From NCBI GenBank assembly GCA_027422505.1, contig JAPQWV010001062.1, forward strand, positions 62,001 through 126,000: a DNA stretch of 64,000 nt, in the 5' to 3' direction. Both the position numbers and the translations under genes were made by a program. Shown here piece after piece: positions 11,741-23,089 of this stretch. The notes beneath the pieces were generated by a model. It saw nothing but the letters and a program-made list of their open reading frames with translations. It did not search any database and had not been told where the DNA came from. Position 1 is the first letter of the stretch. Every line of letters starts with the position of its first letter. The DNA is from Craterostigma plantagineum. Taxonomy: Eukaryota; Streptophyta; Magnoliopsida; Lamiales; Linderniaceae.

Positions 11741-12807
11741 AGATTCGTTCTGTTTTGAATCGTAAATTGTTAGAATTGGATCGAAATTTTATTTCGAACA
11801 CTGTTACATCGAAGAACAGATTTGGCGCGAAAAGTTTTTCGATCCAATAGCTTAATTCTGTGCTTAATTGACTTGAATTTGATGTTTCAGTGCTAGATTA
11901 AGTGATAAATGATCATTGCGTCTAGATCAGTAGCAGTTTGAACTTCGAATTTTGATTAATTTGATTCTGAAACTTTATGTTGACGAAGAACATGAAGAAC
12001 ACGTTTTGATTTTGATCAAATTCGATATATTTTGCTTCATAACGTGTTTAATTGCTTGTTCGTGCGTGATTAGTGCTTGATTGCGAGCAATTACCTCAAA
12101 CTTCACTATCTGATTATTCGTTTTTGCTCGAATCTGTGTTAATCGTATTCTGTGAATTTTTCTCGATTGCTCAAATTTTTCTCGCTAGGTTTTGCAATCG
12201 GATTCGTTTCTCGATTGATAAACTTGGCGCGAGAATTTTTCTCGGTCAGAATACGAAGTCAGCGCTAGAATCGTCGTCAGCAGAAACGATTTTAGTTAGA
12301 AATATTTCTCGAGCATTATCCAGCGAAAAACTTTTTCGAGTGAGACCAATTTTGACCTTGCATGCGTAATAACTTCCACTCAAAAAACTTTTTCAGTCAA
12401 ACCTTTTAACGTTTGACCAGGCGAAAATCATTTATACGCGAGAAACTTTTCTAGTCAACGGATTTATTTTGACTTGTCGAGAAACTTACTGACGTACTGT
12501 TTCTTTACGATCGAAATAAATTCACGATCAGGAAACTTTTCTCGACTGAACAATTCTGGGCAATTTATTCTGCTCGTAAAATATTTCGCTGACAAAATTT
12601 CTCGCACGAGAACAGTAAATACATTCTATATCGACGAAATTAATTTCGATCATACTTTAAAGATTGAATCGAAAATAATTCTCGAACTAATCTTCGAATC
12701 AAACGCTGCTAACAAATTTCGTCACTTGTGAAGCACTTTACATCGTCTTCAACTCTCAAAATAATCAACGAAGATCCTTCAAACAACTCGACTACTATAA
12801 TACAAAC
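11741..12807 (+). other. Untranslated leader of element B
   Basis: AT-rich, with no convincing coding content. From about 12180 to 12720 it is crowded with variants of CGAGAAACTTTTCTCG and TTTTTCGA words, some self-complementary. The same style of leader is seen in elements C, D and E. It may hold packaging or regulatory structure, but that is inference. Confidence 0.75.
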
Positions 12808-14119
12808 ATGGATGCATACTCACTCGGAAATGACAACCGTCTGCCGATCTTGCAAAGAGGCGAGTACACAGTGTGGAGAAGCCGCTTCCTGAATTTCATA
12901 GCTCTAAAGGATCAAGCCGAAAATCTACTGCAGTCCCTTGAAGAGGAACCGGCACAGTTCTGGGTTCATGTACCCGAGGACGAATCAGCTACTCCAGTAA
13001 TTCCAGCTTCTAGGCGACTAAAGGAGCCTAGAAAATACTCTTGGAGGAAAGAGCTCGAGCTAAGCCTGATCTAGTAGCCATGAATACCCTTATGCAGGGC
13101 ATCCACAACGATATACACAGACAAATAGACAGGCTTACATCGACTAAGGGGATGTGGGACGAGCTGCATAGGATGATGCAAAGGACGGAAGTTGGCATAA
13201 AGGCCAAAAGGCGAACATTCTCACTGCTTACTACTCATTCAAAGCAAAGCCGGAGGAGAGTCTATACGAAATCTACCAACGATACCTCACTCTTTTCAAT
13301 GAGATGAGGACGATAGAAATAACAAAGACAAACATGGAAACAAACATAAGATTTCTATCTTCTCTGCCCAGGGAATGGAAGAAAATATCCACACAAATAC
13401 GACAAAATAAAGATCTAGAGAAGTTGGATGTCCATGCCGTGTTCGATAATCTCGCTCAGCATGAGGATGATATCCGCGAGATTATCAAAGAACAGAAAGG
13501 CAAACAAACCGATGACACGGTTGCCTTAGTCTTGGAGAAGAGGAGCACAAGATCAAGAAAGGATAAGATCGTTAGGCCACCTTCATCATCAGAGTCAGAA
13601 GAAGAATCGGACTCCGACATCGAGCCGAACATGAAAGCCCTTGGAAAGCAGTTAGCTCTCATTGGACAAATGATGAGCAAGAAGTACTTCAAGAAGAAGT
13701 CTTCAACCTCAGCCAACAGACTTCGGACTACAAGCTCCAAGAACAAAGAACGTGCTCCGGAGAGTTCCGAGGTTACGAATACCAAAGAGACTAACAAATG
13801 CTTTAACTGTGGCAAAGCAGGTCACTTCACCAGAGAGTGCACTCTCCCGAAGAAGAGAGATGCAAACTACTACTCCAGGAAGCTTCAATTAACAAAACAG
13901 AAAGAAGCTGGAGTAGCTCTCATGGCCGAACAGGACCAATGGCTCGAAGACACGTCGAGCTCCGAAGAAGAGAACTTAGCCCTCATGGCCCGTCTCGACA
14001 ACGAATTGAACGCCGAAACATCCACTCATACGGACGACGACAACGCATCCACGTCTTCAAATGAGGTAGTCACTCCTTCCACATTATTGACCATGTTAGA
14101 ATCATATCAAACGCAATAG
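12808..14119 (+). pseudogene. gag: Copia Gag of element B
   Basis: Starts with ATG at 12808 (MDAYSLGNDNRLPILQRGEY), the same start block as element E and close to MDGLAIGSDNRAPLL in D. The N-terminal block with WRSRFLNFI is followed by the UBN2-like capsid region (ALMQGI...TKGMWDELHRMM) and the RFLSSLPREWKKI block. A Lys/Ser-rich stretch then leads to a perfect CCHC knuckle at 13799-13840 (CFNCGKAGHFTREC). Frameshifts near 13035 and 13300 split it into three frames. A TAG at 14117-14119 ends the knuckle frame, but the same frame continues into the coiled-coil linker, so the stop is probably a mutation. Gag builds the particle and binds RNA. Confidence 0.92.
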
Positions 14120-15870
14120 GCTAACATGAAACGTGAGCAGAAATGTATAAAAGAAGTAGAGAACAAACTTGAGAGAGCTCAGGAGAAGATATATAGTCTC
14201 GAATCAGAACTTAGAAGCTCTAGTGCGAAAATAGAAGAACTTACTAAGAGTCTACATTCTAGAGAGACTAGTCAACCTCCTTAAGGACAGCATAGTGAAA
14301 AGATTAAAGAATTAGATAGGCTAGCAAATAACTACAATTGTTCTGTTAGGCATCTCAACGAGAAAGCTACCTTAAATTGTAGGATAACCGAAGCTACCTC
14401 TAAGATCACTGACTTAGAAGCTCAATTAGAAACATCTAACGCTAAGGTTAGTGTTAGTAAGGATCTAGACACCTGTCAAGCCGCCAAACTGACGGTAGAA
14501 AATAATTATGCTCTCCTAAGTGAGGAACGCAGGAAGTTGTGTGCAAAAATTAAAAAATTAGATGATCTTCTTACGCGTAGGGGACACTATGAACAGACGA
14601 TATTCTTAAACAAGCCCAAGGATATAGAGTTTTATAATCCAATAGAAGGCGTAGGTTACACTAACCCACGTATTTTATGGAAGAAAGAAATGCATGACAT
14701 TAAGAACATGGGTTTAGCTGCGACCTCTCATAGGAACATTACAGAATCGACGTATGAAAATGCGTTTGATTCATCCATTAAACAAGCCTCACATGGGCCT
14801 GAGATCCCCTTTGACTACAATGAACTAATTGAAAAGGACAAAAATAGGAAACCATCCTTAACACCTGTCAGTGATTTAGCTCAAGTCTTACCTCCTGACT
14901 CTAAAGAACACTACGAGGAAGTCAAAAAGGTTAATTATCAAAATTCTCACTACAAACCCCGTATCATAAAACAGATAGAGGAGTCACAGGCGAAACTAGA
15001 CAAAGAAAGAGAGAATTTCGAAGCTGAAAAGAAAAAATTCTTTAAAGAGATGGAAAATCTCAAGGCTTCCCTGTCCTCCCAAACTTCCTCACACGCTATC
15101 ATAAAAAGCGTGAAAATAGAAAAAACGCCTTCAAAAGATCGAAAGAGCATTAATAATTCTATTGCAAGTGCTAAGACTAATTCTACTTCACCTACGTCCA
15201 CAGGGAGCGTAGAGCCAGTACCAACTACGAAGGCGAGAGTGTCTAGTCCTAAAATAAAGAAGGAGCTAGTAGATTTAAATGTTTCTGAGCATGTTATTCC
15301 TTCTGTCAAAATAAAAGACACTCGTAGTAACAAAAGAGCCATTTCTACGTTCAAAATAATTGCTTCTACGTGCTCACTTCAGCCTATCACCTACAGAGGT
15401 GAAAATCTCGATATATGCTCTACCTCGAAAGTTACTACTAATCATTCTGAAACATATGCCATAAGGCAGACTCGTAGAAAACAGGATCCGGCCATAAAGA
15501 AAGCTTATGGCACCGTACATGACTGTACTCACCTAAGGTATCCCGTAGAAATTAAATTCCCCAAACACTTAAGGAGCTATCACAAGAAAAGATCTTTTCC
15601 TCTGTCAAACCTTCCAAGGCATTTGTACGAGCTGAAATTAACCTTCCCTGTAAGGTTCAACCCAAATGGGTTCCTAAATCTCCGCCTAGGACGACAAAAG
15701 CCAAAAGGGCCAAGTCTCCTATAGAGGCAAAACCCAAACCCACTTCTCCAAAAGTGCAATGGGTTATTAAGACTCTTCCAAAAATAGATTTAGGAGTCAT
15801 ATCTGAACCCAAAATTAAATATGCTAATCCGAGAGGACCCATGCTTAAGTGGGTACCTAAAGCTCTCTAA
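14120..15870 (+). pseudogene. Coiled-coil and basic linker of Gag, element B
   Basis: Continues the Gag frame. A heptad-rich helix (blocks ENKLERAQEKIYSLESELRS and KITDLEAQLETSNAKV) precedes a conserved box, RGHYEQTIFLNKPKDIEFYN, whose counterparts occur in D (RGQSERTIFLSQPKDVEFYV) and C (CLLNQPVETEFYD). A second coiled coil (about 14970-15080), a Ser/Thr/Lys-rich tail and a terminal KWVPKAL box follow, then a TAA stop at 15868-15870. In-frame stops at 14117 and about 14282 and a frameshift near 15715 break it. Long coiled coils in Gag are a reported feature of Sireviruses. The function here is unproven. Confidence 0.75.
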
Positions 15871-16262
15871 ATTGTTTTTGCAGATCCATCATGTGTGGTA
15901 CCTCGACTCTGGTTGCTCCACACACATGACTGGTCAACAAGAGCTGCTGAGCAACTACAAAGACCGACCAAACGGCAAAGTCAGATTTGGGAACAACGAT
16001 TCAGCCCCGATTCTAGGACTTGGGGATATCATTCTGAAGAATCTGACCATCAAAGATGTCTCATACGTCGAAGGTCTCCGCCATAATTTGTTCAGCATAG
16101 GCCAATTCTGTGACAAAGGCTTCCAGGTGGTCTTCCATGCTGACCGGTGCAGAATTTTGGATAGTCAGGACACAGAACTCCTTCAAGGACTTCGGAGATC
16201 CAATCTTTACAAGATCAACCTGACGTCCGTGCGGCCCTCGACAGCTGTATGCCTCATTTCTC
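15871..16262 (+). pseudogene. pro: Copia aspartic protease of element B
   Basis: The active-site box HVWYLDSGCSTHMTG lies at about 15890-15934 (LDSG in the motif LDSGxSxHM), followed by the glycine-rich LGLGDI flap-like block and GLRHNLFSIGQ. The protease cuts the polyprotein into Gag, integrase and RT. The active site looks intact. The frame is offset from the end of Gag, and TTGTTTTTGCAG at 15872-15883 directly precedes it, resembling a splice acceptor. It continues in frame into the pre-integrase region. Confidence 0.88.
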
Positions 16263-17169
16263 ATATTGATTTACAGAGGAACAGCCTATGGCATCAACGA
16301 CTGTCTCATCTAAACATGAAAGCTCTCCAACGTCATTCTACGAAAAAGTTGGTTCACGGTCTTCCAACTATACAACTACAAAGGGAGCATCATTGTTCGG
16401 CATGTCACCTAGGAAAAATGAAGCGAGCATCTCATCACGTCAAGCAAAATGCGTCTACTTCTCGACCATTGGAACTAATTCACATGGATCTCTGTGGTCC
16501 GATGCAGACTCGGAGTATCAATTTAGTGAACACAACTCAAAATCTGCTGCAACAGACTATTCAAGTTGTTAGAACCGACAACTAAACTGAGTTCAAGAAC
16601 AATCACCTCAGTGAGTTTTATCAGAAACTTGGAATAAGTCAACAATTTTCAGCCGCCAAAACACCTCAACAAAATGGGGTCGTTGAAAGGAACGAACACT
16701 AGTGGAAGCCGCTCATACAATGCTGATCCAATCGGGACTTCCACACTTTCTATGGGCTGAAGCAGTCAATACCGCTTGTTTCACTCAAAACAGGACGATG
16801 GTTCACAAACGGTTCAACAAGACTCCGTACGAGATTGTGAATAATAGAGTGCCCAACATCTCTTTCCTTAAACTCTTCGGGTGCAAGTGCTTTGTGGCGA
16901 ACGACCGAGAGCAACGTGCAAAGTTCGACCCTAAAGCATTCGAAGCTACATTTGTCGGGTATTATTCAACATCAAAAGCATACCGAGTATACATCAAGTC
17001 CAACCGAACTATTAAGGAAAGCTATAATGTCACTTTCCACGAAGTGGCAGAAATGGCTTCTGGTCAACTCAGTCCAGGACCCGTGCCTAACCCGTTGGTT
17101 CCTGCTCAATTCAGTTCAGGACCCGTGCTCAACCCGTTGGCTTCTGAAGACAACATTCAGAACCCGTAA
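16263..17169 (+). pseudogene. int: Copia integrase of element B with a deleted core
   Basis: The HHCC zinc-binding region is present (LWHQRLSHLN then CSACHLGK). The first catalytic Asp lies in HMDLCGP. After GPMQTRSI about 40 residues are missing, namely the stretch matching GRRYILVIVDDYSRYTWTKL in element C. The second Asp is in RTDN, directly followed by a TAA (16583-16585) where related copies have Gly. The region with the catalytic Glu (QNGVVER) follows near 16675-16696 in a shifted frame. The C-terminal region (FGCKCFVANDREQ...FVGYYSTSKAYRVY) is open at 16702-17169. The deletion removes core strands, so it cannot be active. Confidence 0.88.
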
Positions 17170-18726
17170 TCACTAGTGTGTTGGCACAAAACCAACAGAA
17201 GCTGGCAACAACTTCAGGATCAGTGTCAGACGAAGCAACGAGACTTGCAATAGACGACTTGGATTCTCTCTTCGAACCGGTATATCGGTCATACACGACT
17301 ACACCTACAATGGATTCTCCACCGAACAAGACCGACGTGCCAAGTTCATCTCACACCTCTACCCACCAGATTCAGAATTGCCACAGAATACCGAAGAACC
17401 TACAGTGGTCATCGAGGAAGTATCATCAGAGACGATCAATCCAAGTGCAGTATTGGAACTTCCTCAGACAAATGATCAATCGGAGACTATAGGCAATCTA
17501 GATTCACAGATGGCTGACGCATCGACTTCAGCCTTGCCTCATGAGCGCAAGTGGACGAGAGGCCACCCGGTTGTTCAGATAATTGGCGATCCTTCGATTG
17601 GGGTGAGGACACGTCGTCAACACAGTCTTTTCAGTTGCTTCATGAGCCAAAACGAGCCTACCAAAGTAGCAGACGCACTTCGAGACCCGGATTGGACAAT
17701 TGCAATGCAAGAGAAAATCAATCAATTCGAACGTCTTCAAGTGTGGACCTTGGTACCCCGTCCACATGGGAAAACAGTGGTCGGAACTAAATGGGTTTTC
17801 AAGAATAAGAAAATTGAAGATGGTGAAGTGATCCGGAACAAAGCAAGGCTAGTTGCTAAGGGATACAATCAACAGGAAGGCATCGACTACGACGAGACTT
17901 ATGCTCATGTTGCCCGTATCGAAGCTATCCGCCTCCTGCTGGCTTATGCGGCTCCCAAAGACTTCAAAGTCTATCAGATGGATGTTAAAACCGCCTTTCT
18001 CAACGGCGTGTTAAAAGAAGAAGTCTACGTCGCTCAGCCGGAAGGTTTCATTGATCAAGAACATCCCGATCACGTCTATCGCTTGGACAAAGCTCTCTAT
18101 GGACTAAAACAAGCCCCACGTGCTTGGTACGATGTCCTGAGTGATTTCCTCATGATGTTTGGATTCGTACGAGGTACGATAGACACAACCCTCTTTGTTA
18201 AACGGCATGAAAAAGATATGATGGTCGTCCAAGTATATGTCGACGACATCATCTTCGGATCAACAAATCCTCGGCTCTGCAAGAAGTTTGGAGATCTCAT
18301 GAAGAGCAAATTCGAGATGAGTCACATGGGAGAGATGCAATTTTTCTTAGGCCTTCAAGTCAGGCAGCTCAATGATGGAATTTTCATCAGTCAGACAAAA
18401 TACATCAAGGATATTCTGAAGAAGTTTCATCAAAACCAGAGCAAGCCTCTCAGCACTCCTATGTCACCAAGCTGCAAGTTGGATGCCGATCCCTCTGGTA
18501 AATCGGTCGACATCACACTGTATCGCAATATTATTGGATCTCTTCTCTACCTCACTTCGAGCCGGCCGGATATCATGTTTGCCACCTGCTTGTGTGCCCG
18601 TTTTCAATCCGATCTCAAAGAATCCCATATGCTCGCGGTCAAAAGAATTCTACGTTACCTTAAGGGCACCTCTACCCTTGGCCTATGGTATCCAAAGGGT
18701 ACGAATTTCAAACTTACCGGCTACTG
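17170..18726 (+). pseudogene. pol: Copia reverse transcriptase of element B (with low-complexity linker)
   Basis: A Ser/Thr/Pro-rich linker (17170-17680) precedes the RVT_2 domain, which starts near [22 protein letters not shown] motifs follow in order: [32 protein letters not shown] (first catalytic Asp), and [10 protein letters not shown] at about 18230-18260 with the paired catalytic Asps. The thumb-like region [15 protein letters not shown] comes next. RT copies the RNA into DNA in the particle. The frame 17378-18727 is open for 449 codons and is the best-preserved pol segment. It ends at 18725-18727 because two bases are lost at the start of RNase H. ETYAHVAR replaces the usual ETFAPVAR. 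Confidence 0.93.
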
Positions 18727-19181
18727 ACGCTGACTATGCAGGTTGCCGAATGGACAGGAAAAGCACGTCCGGCGGCGCTCAATTTCTAGGAGAAAAGATG
18801 GTCTGTTGGTCATCCAAAAAGCAGAACTGTGTGTCCACTTCTACGGCCGAAGCAGAATACGTAGCTGCCGCCAGTTGTTGCTCACAGATGCTGTAGATGC
18901 GGACACAGCTTCGCGACTATGGGTACAATCTAAATAATATACCCATATATAGTGATAGTCAAAGTGCAATCGCCATTACTTGCAATCTTGTTCATCATTC
19001 ACGCAGAAAACACATAGACATTAGATATCATTTTATCAAAGATCACATAGACAAAAAAGGCACGATAGAGATGTACTTTGTGAACACGGAGTTTCAAATA
19101 GCCGACATTTTCACCAAGGCCTTGGATGAGAAACGATTCCAATTCCTTGTCGGAAAATTAGGCATGCTGAATCTTCCGTAA
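18727..19181 (+). pseudogene. rnh: Copia RNase H of element B
   Basis: Starts with [17 protein letters not shown] (catalytic Asp), followed by STAEAEYVAAASCC (catalytic Glu), PIYSDSQSAIAI (Asp) and the terminal box ADIFTKALDEKRFQFLVGKLGML. RNase H removes the RNA strand during cDNA synthesis. A 2-bp loss at about 18725 separates it from RT, and a TGG-to-TAG change at 18894-18896 interrupts it. The end at 19181 matches those of elements C and D. Confidence 0.92.
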
Positions 19182-19887
19182 TATGTGCATTACCTGATCT
19201 TCTGTGCTATCACATGCTCTATTCTATGTGTTTTCTATGCTTATTTGTCCTTATCTTGCGTGATAAAAATAAAAACAAAAATATATAAAAAATATATATA
19301 TAATATAATGGGGTATGACGAAATCCTTTAGGATGCTTTGATCTTAAGTCACCAAGAATTTTACCCCGACATGCGATCGATTTAGTTGCTTAAATTTTGT
19401 CAGTCTTAGTCGCATTCTTGTGTCTAAAAGGTCATTTGATTGTTCCACTAGACACAAAGTCACTCTACATGCGTGAGGATTCAAACCCTGTTCCTTTTTC
19501 CTTTCTTTGGATCTACTTCTCGAGTGAGTCACACATAAATTACTTGTCTTACATAGTGATTCTTGGTGTCATACTCATCTTGCGTTAGATCGTTAGGAAA
19601 ATGATAAGGGAGTTCAGGATATTCCTCATTCGGCCTTATATAAATTCCCCCACGTTTGCCCTTAGTCATCCACTTTGAGCCTTCTCCGACGTCCTTTTCT
19701 TCATTTGCAACCCATTCCCAGCCTTCAAGCGAATTCTATACTCTTCGAATTGTTGTTCAAACGAGAAAAGGAGGGGGAGATAACAAAAGAAAAGTAGGAT
19801 GATGACAAAAGAAGGCATTGCTCAACGCGCAAAGACCAAAGGAATCGCCCTTCCGACTACCTTGTAGAAAGTGGCATGGTTCCTGCT

Positions 19888-20175
19888 GCGAACTTCTCCA
19901 ACGATAATCTCGTACGCTCGTCAGAACGGCTGGAAGAGGAGCACCATGAAGTGAACTTCTCCGACGATAATCCGGTCTTATATCGGGAAACGAGAAGAGG
20001 AGCGCAGCCTCGGGTAGGAATTCCATAACCGTGAACTTTTCCAAGAAGATAATCTCTGAAACCTCTCTAGGGATTAAGAGAAGAGGAGCACGATATCGGC
20101 CCGAGAACTAACGAGAAGAACTTCGCCTACGATAATCTTCTATAGCCTCTTGGAGAAGCGGAGCTTCAGCTTGAG
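19888..20175 (+). repeat. Four-copy imperfect repeat in the spacer of element B
   Basis: Four successive blocks begin GAACTTCTCC, GAACTTCTCC, GAACTTTTCC and GAACTTCGCC at about 19888, 19953, 20033 and 20118. Each is followed by a GATAATC word and then GAAGAGGAGC or GAGAAGCGGAGC. The spacing of 65, 80 and 85 bp shows loose tandem growth with indels. Confidence 0.65.
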
Positions 20176-20676
20176 CATAACATAAAAAGGGATAGTTCTT
20201 AAAAGAAAAAGAGGGAGAAAAGATTGAAAAGAAGAAAGTCGCCGAAAAACAAAAGGAGACGGACGTAGAAATGGAAGATGACGAAGAGATAAGCTCTCTT
20301 TCCTCTAAATTCCTTCCCTTCTAAGTCCTAGCCAAACTAAAACCTTTACACCCATTTGATTCCAATCGACGGTCTCTCGCTTGGGTGAAATGATTAAACA
20401 CGCCTCGATCACATGTAAATTGACTTGAAACTGCTTGTGTTGACTTGAGTGATAAAAATGTAAAAATTCCAAGTTAGAAATTATTGAGAGCAAGAGCGAA
20501 CCTAGTAAGAGTTGTCGAAATGGACCAGTCTATGAACTTAGGACTATAGTTTGACGACATGACATGACTGCATTTTTCTCTTTCAAATGTCTCGTAAAAT
20601 CTTAGGCGTGACGATTGATCGAAGCAAAATAATCTGACCCCATACTATAATAATAGTAAAATGCGAAAAAAAAATA

Positions 20677-20679
<3 letters not shown>

Positions 20680-20707
<28 letters not shown>
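20680..20707. repeat. AT dinucleotide microsatellite
   Basis: About 13 AT repeats embedded in an A-rich tract with poly-A and AAT runs (20660-20770). Confidence 0.9.
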
Positions 20708-23058
20708 GGTAAATAGAGAAAAAAATAAAAAATTAAAAAAAATAATAAAAAATAATAATAATTATAATGAAAATAAAAATTTTAGACTCACAAAATTTCT
20801 CACATTTTGACATGAAATGTTATGTTTCATATGCGTTGAATTGAATAAATGCGAATAGTTTTTTTTTTTGAAAAAGAAATCGCACATTCTAAATGCAATT
20901 TTAGATTGCATTGGTACTGAATTGTTTAAATGCGATAATTTTTTTCCTCCACCCTCACACAATTTTGTTAAAGTACATGTTTTCGGGGACCATGTATACG
21001 TGCTTACTTAGTAAATTTTGTGTTATATGCTCGTGACTTTAATTGATTTAATATGCTTGCATAATTAGCCAATTCTTGTGCATCATTTGAGGGGGAGCAA
21101 GTATAAAAATCGTGGTTTAGCTCCAAATATTTTAAACGTTTTTCTCTAAGTATTTCATATCTTTCAAAATTAAGGAGTGAGACGTCGACACTACAAAGAG
21201 AGGAGCTAGACAGAAGACCAAATATTTCAAAGATAAATTGCCAAAAATAATTGTTGATTAACTCCATTATTACTAACGTTTATCTCTGAGTGGTACAGAT
21301 TTTTTAAATTTCTGCCAGGGGAGCTAGACGTTACTACACAGAAAATACAGGGAGTTAATTGCATTTATTTTAATTACTAAGGGGGAGCCTTACAATGGGT
21401 TTTTATTTTGAAATAGGGGTCAATCTGAAATTTTTTAGAAGAACTTACTATCGAGAAACTGGATATTAGAATTAATTCGCAATCTAAAGTTTCTCGATCG
21501 TAAACAGTGTCGGGATCGATTTTGATTAACTGCGATAATTTGTGATCGAAAAATTGAATTTTTCGTGTGCAAATAGTAATGGGCCTGATCCATTAAATCG
21601 CAAAATGTCAAATCACAAGCCCAACAACGAATTAATGCTAGTTAATAAAAGTTTAACTTTTGTCAGTCGAAAAACTTTTTCTCACGGAAAACCTAATCGA
21701 AAAAAAACTCTCTCGCAAAACTTTCTCAGACGATTCAAAAACCTTGAAAATCTTTCGATTTTCTCACTTCAAATCGTCTGATTAAGATAGAAATTCGATT
21801 CGGTTAACGATTGCGAATGTTATAACTTGACTTGCATTTACATTATGTAGTTTTTCGCATGTTTAGTTAAGATTTTTCGACTGTTCTTCAAAAACCATTT
21901 AAACGTATAGTGTTTCACTAAATTTAGGCATGCTTCTTGGATTTTTCTGAGTTAAATGCCTGTTGTTAAGATAGATTCGATGTTTTTGATGAAACAGATA
22001 GCGTAAACCGTTGGAAAATTTCCATCTGTGATGATAAAATGAGTTTCGATGAATCTGGGTATTTTGAAGTTTTGAAGCTGTCGAAGAACTTTGTCGATCG
22101 CAAATTATCTTAATTGGATTTCAATTCAATCAAGATGCTATTTGTGTCGATTTAGTTTTCGATCGCAAAATTTTGACTTAGTCATCACGATAAAAGATTT
22201 TGACCGTTGAACTTACCATCGAAAAATCCAATTATAATTTTCTGCGAGCGAAAAACTTATGCACTAAAAAGATAATTTAGATGCAAATTCAAATCGAGTG
22301 TTAAACTTACCATCGCAAAATTAAAATTTCGATTTCATTTTATTTCAGTCGCAAAAATTTAGCAGCGAAAAATTAATTTTTCAATGCTTAATTTTTCCAT
22401 CGTAAAATTCGCCACTTAGATTAAATTGATCGAAAAATTTCTCGACGATTGACTTTGTTTCATCGTTGACCAATTTCTCGATAAATAAGTACAATAGCGA
22501 AAATTTTACTTACAATCGAAAATCACATACCGCTCGACAAATTTCAAATCGAAAAGTTTTATTCAATCGAAGAAAATTTCTCGACAGTAAATTTACCTGA
22601 GAAATAATTCTCGATCGTAAATTTACACGGAATCTATCTCGATCGTAAAATTGATCGACTACAGTCTAGATTTCAACTTCAACATTAGAAATTTTTTCTC
22701 TAAGTCTTTTACACTGTAGCTAACAATAGCGGATAAAATTCTTCGATCGCAAAATCAGACGGAATTCTCTCAATTGAAATCAATATATAGGAAATCAAAT
22801 CGCAATTCAATTTTATCGACCGAAAATTTTCTCGACATGAACAGTGACTTACTGATTTAACACTTAGCGAAATTTCGAACTTTCACGCGACATATATTTC
22901 ATTCGAAATTACATTCATGCCATCACGATTTTTGAAATTGAACATACACTATGCATTTGATATGATTTCAATTCAAAATTCATCGAACATGCTATTATTT
23001 GCAATATTACTATAGTTTGATGAAATTTATTCAAATTTCGACTGAAAATAAAATTGAT

Positions 23059-23089
23059 CTAATAAACTTTTATATATCTTATTTTTCAG
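23059..23089 (+). promoter_or_regulatory. Putative splice branch point and acceptor before third ORF, element B
   Basis: CTAAT at 23059-23063 fits the plant branch-point consensus. It is followed by a U-rich tract and TTTTTCAG ending at 23089, immediately before the ATG at 23090. The distance from branch A to AG is 27 nt. Element C has the same arrangement. This suggests that the third ORF is made from a spliced subgenomic RNA. No donor has been identified, so this is inference from sequence pattern. Confidence 0.45.

Larger units (their letters stand above)
19182..23058 (+). other. Long non-coding spacer between RNase H and third ORF, element B
   Basis: 3.9 kb with no credible coding sequence. 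It holds several purine runs of the polypurine type (GGAGGGGGAGATAAC at about 19768, TTTGAGGGGGAGCAAG near 21086, CTAAGGGGGAGCCTTA near 21378), a four-copy imperfect repeat (19888-20175), an (AT)n run (20680-20707), and from about 22080 a dense run of CGAAAATTT/TTTTCGATCG words. Elements C and D have spacers of the same style. Confidence 0.75.

Noticed and set aside
19740..20340. A host exon in the spacer of element B, because the base composition is less AT-rich
   Set aside because: No frame stays open with protein-like content, and the sequence is explained by the imperfect GAACTTCTCC repeat within the element.
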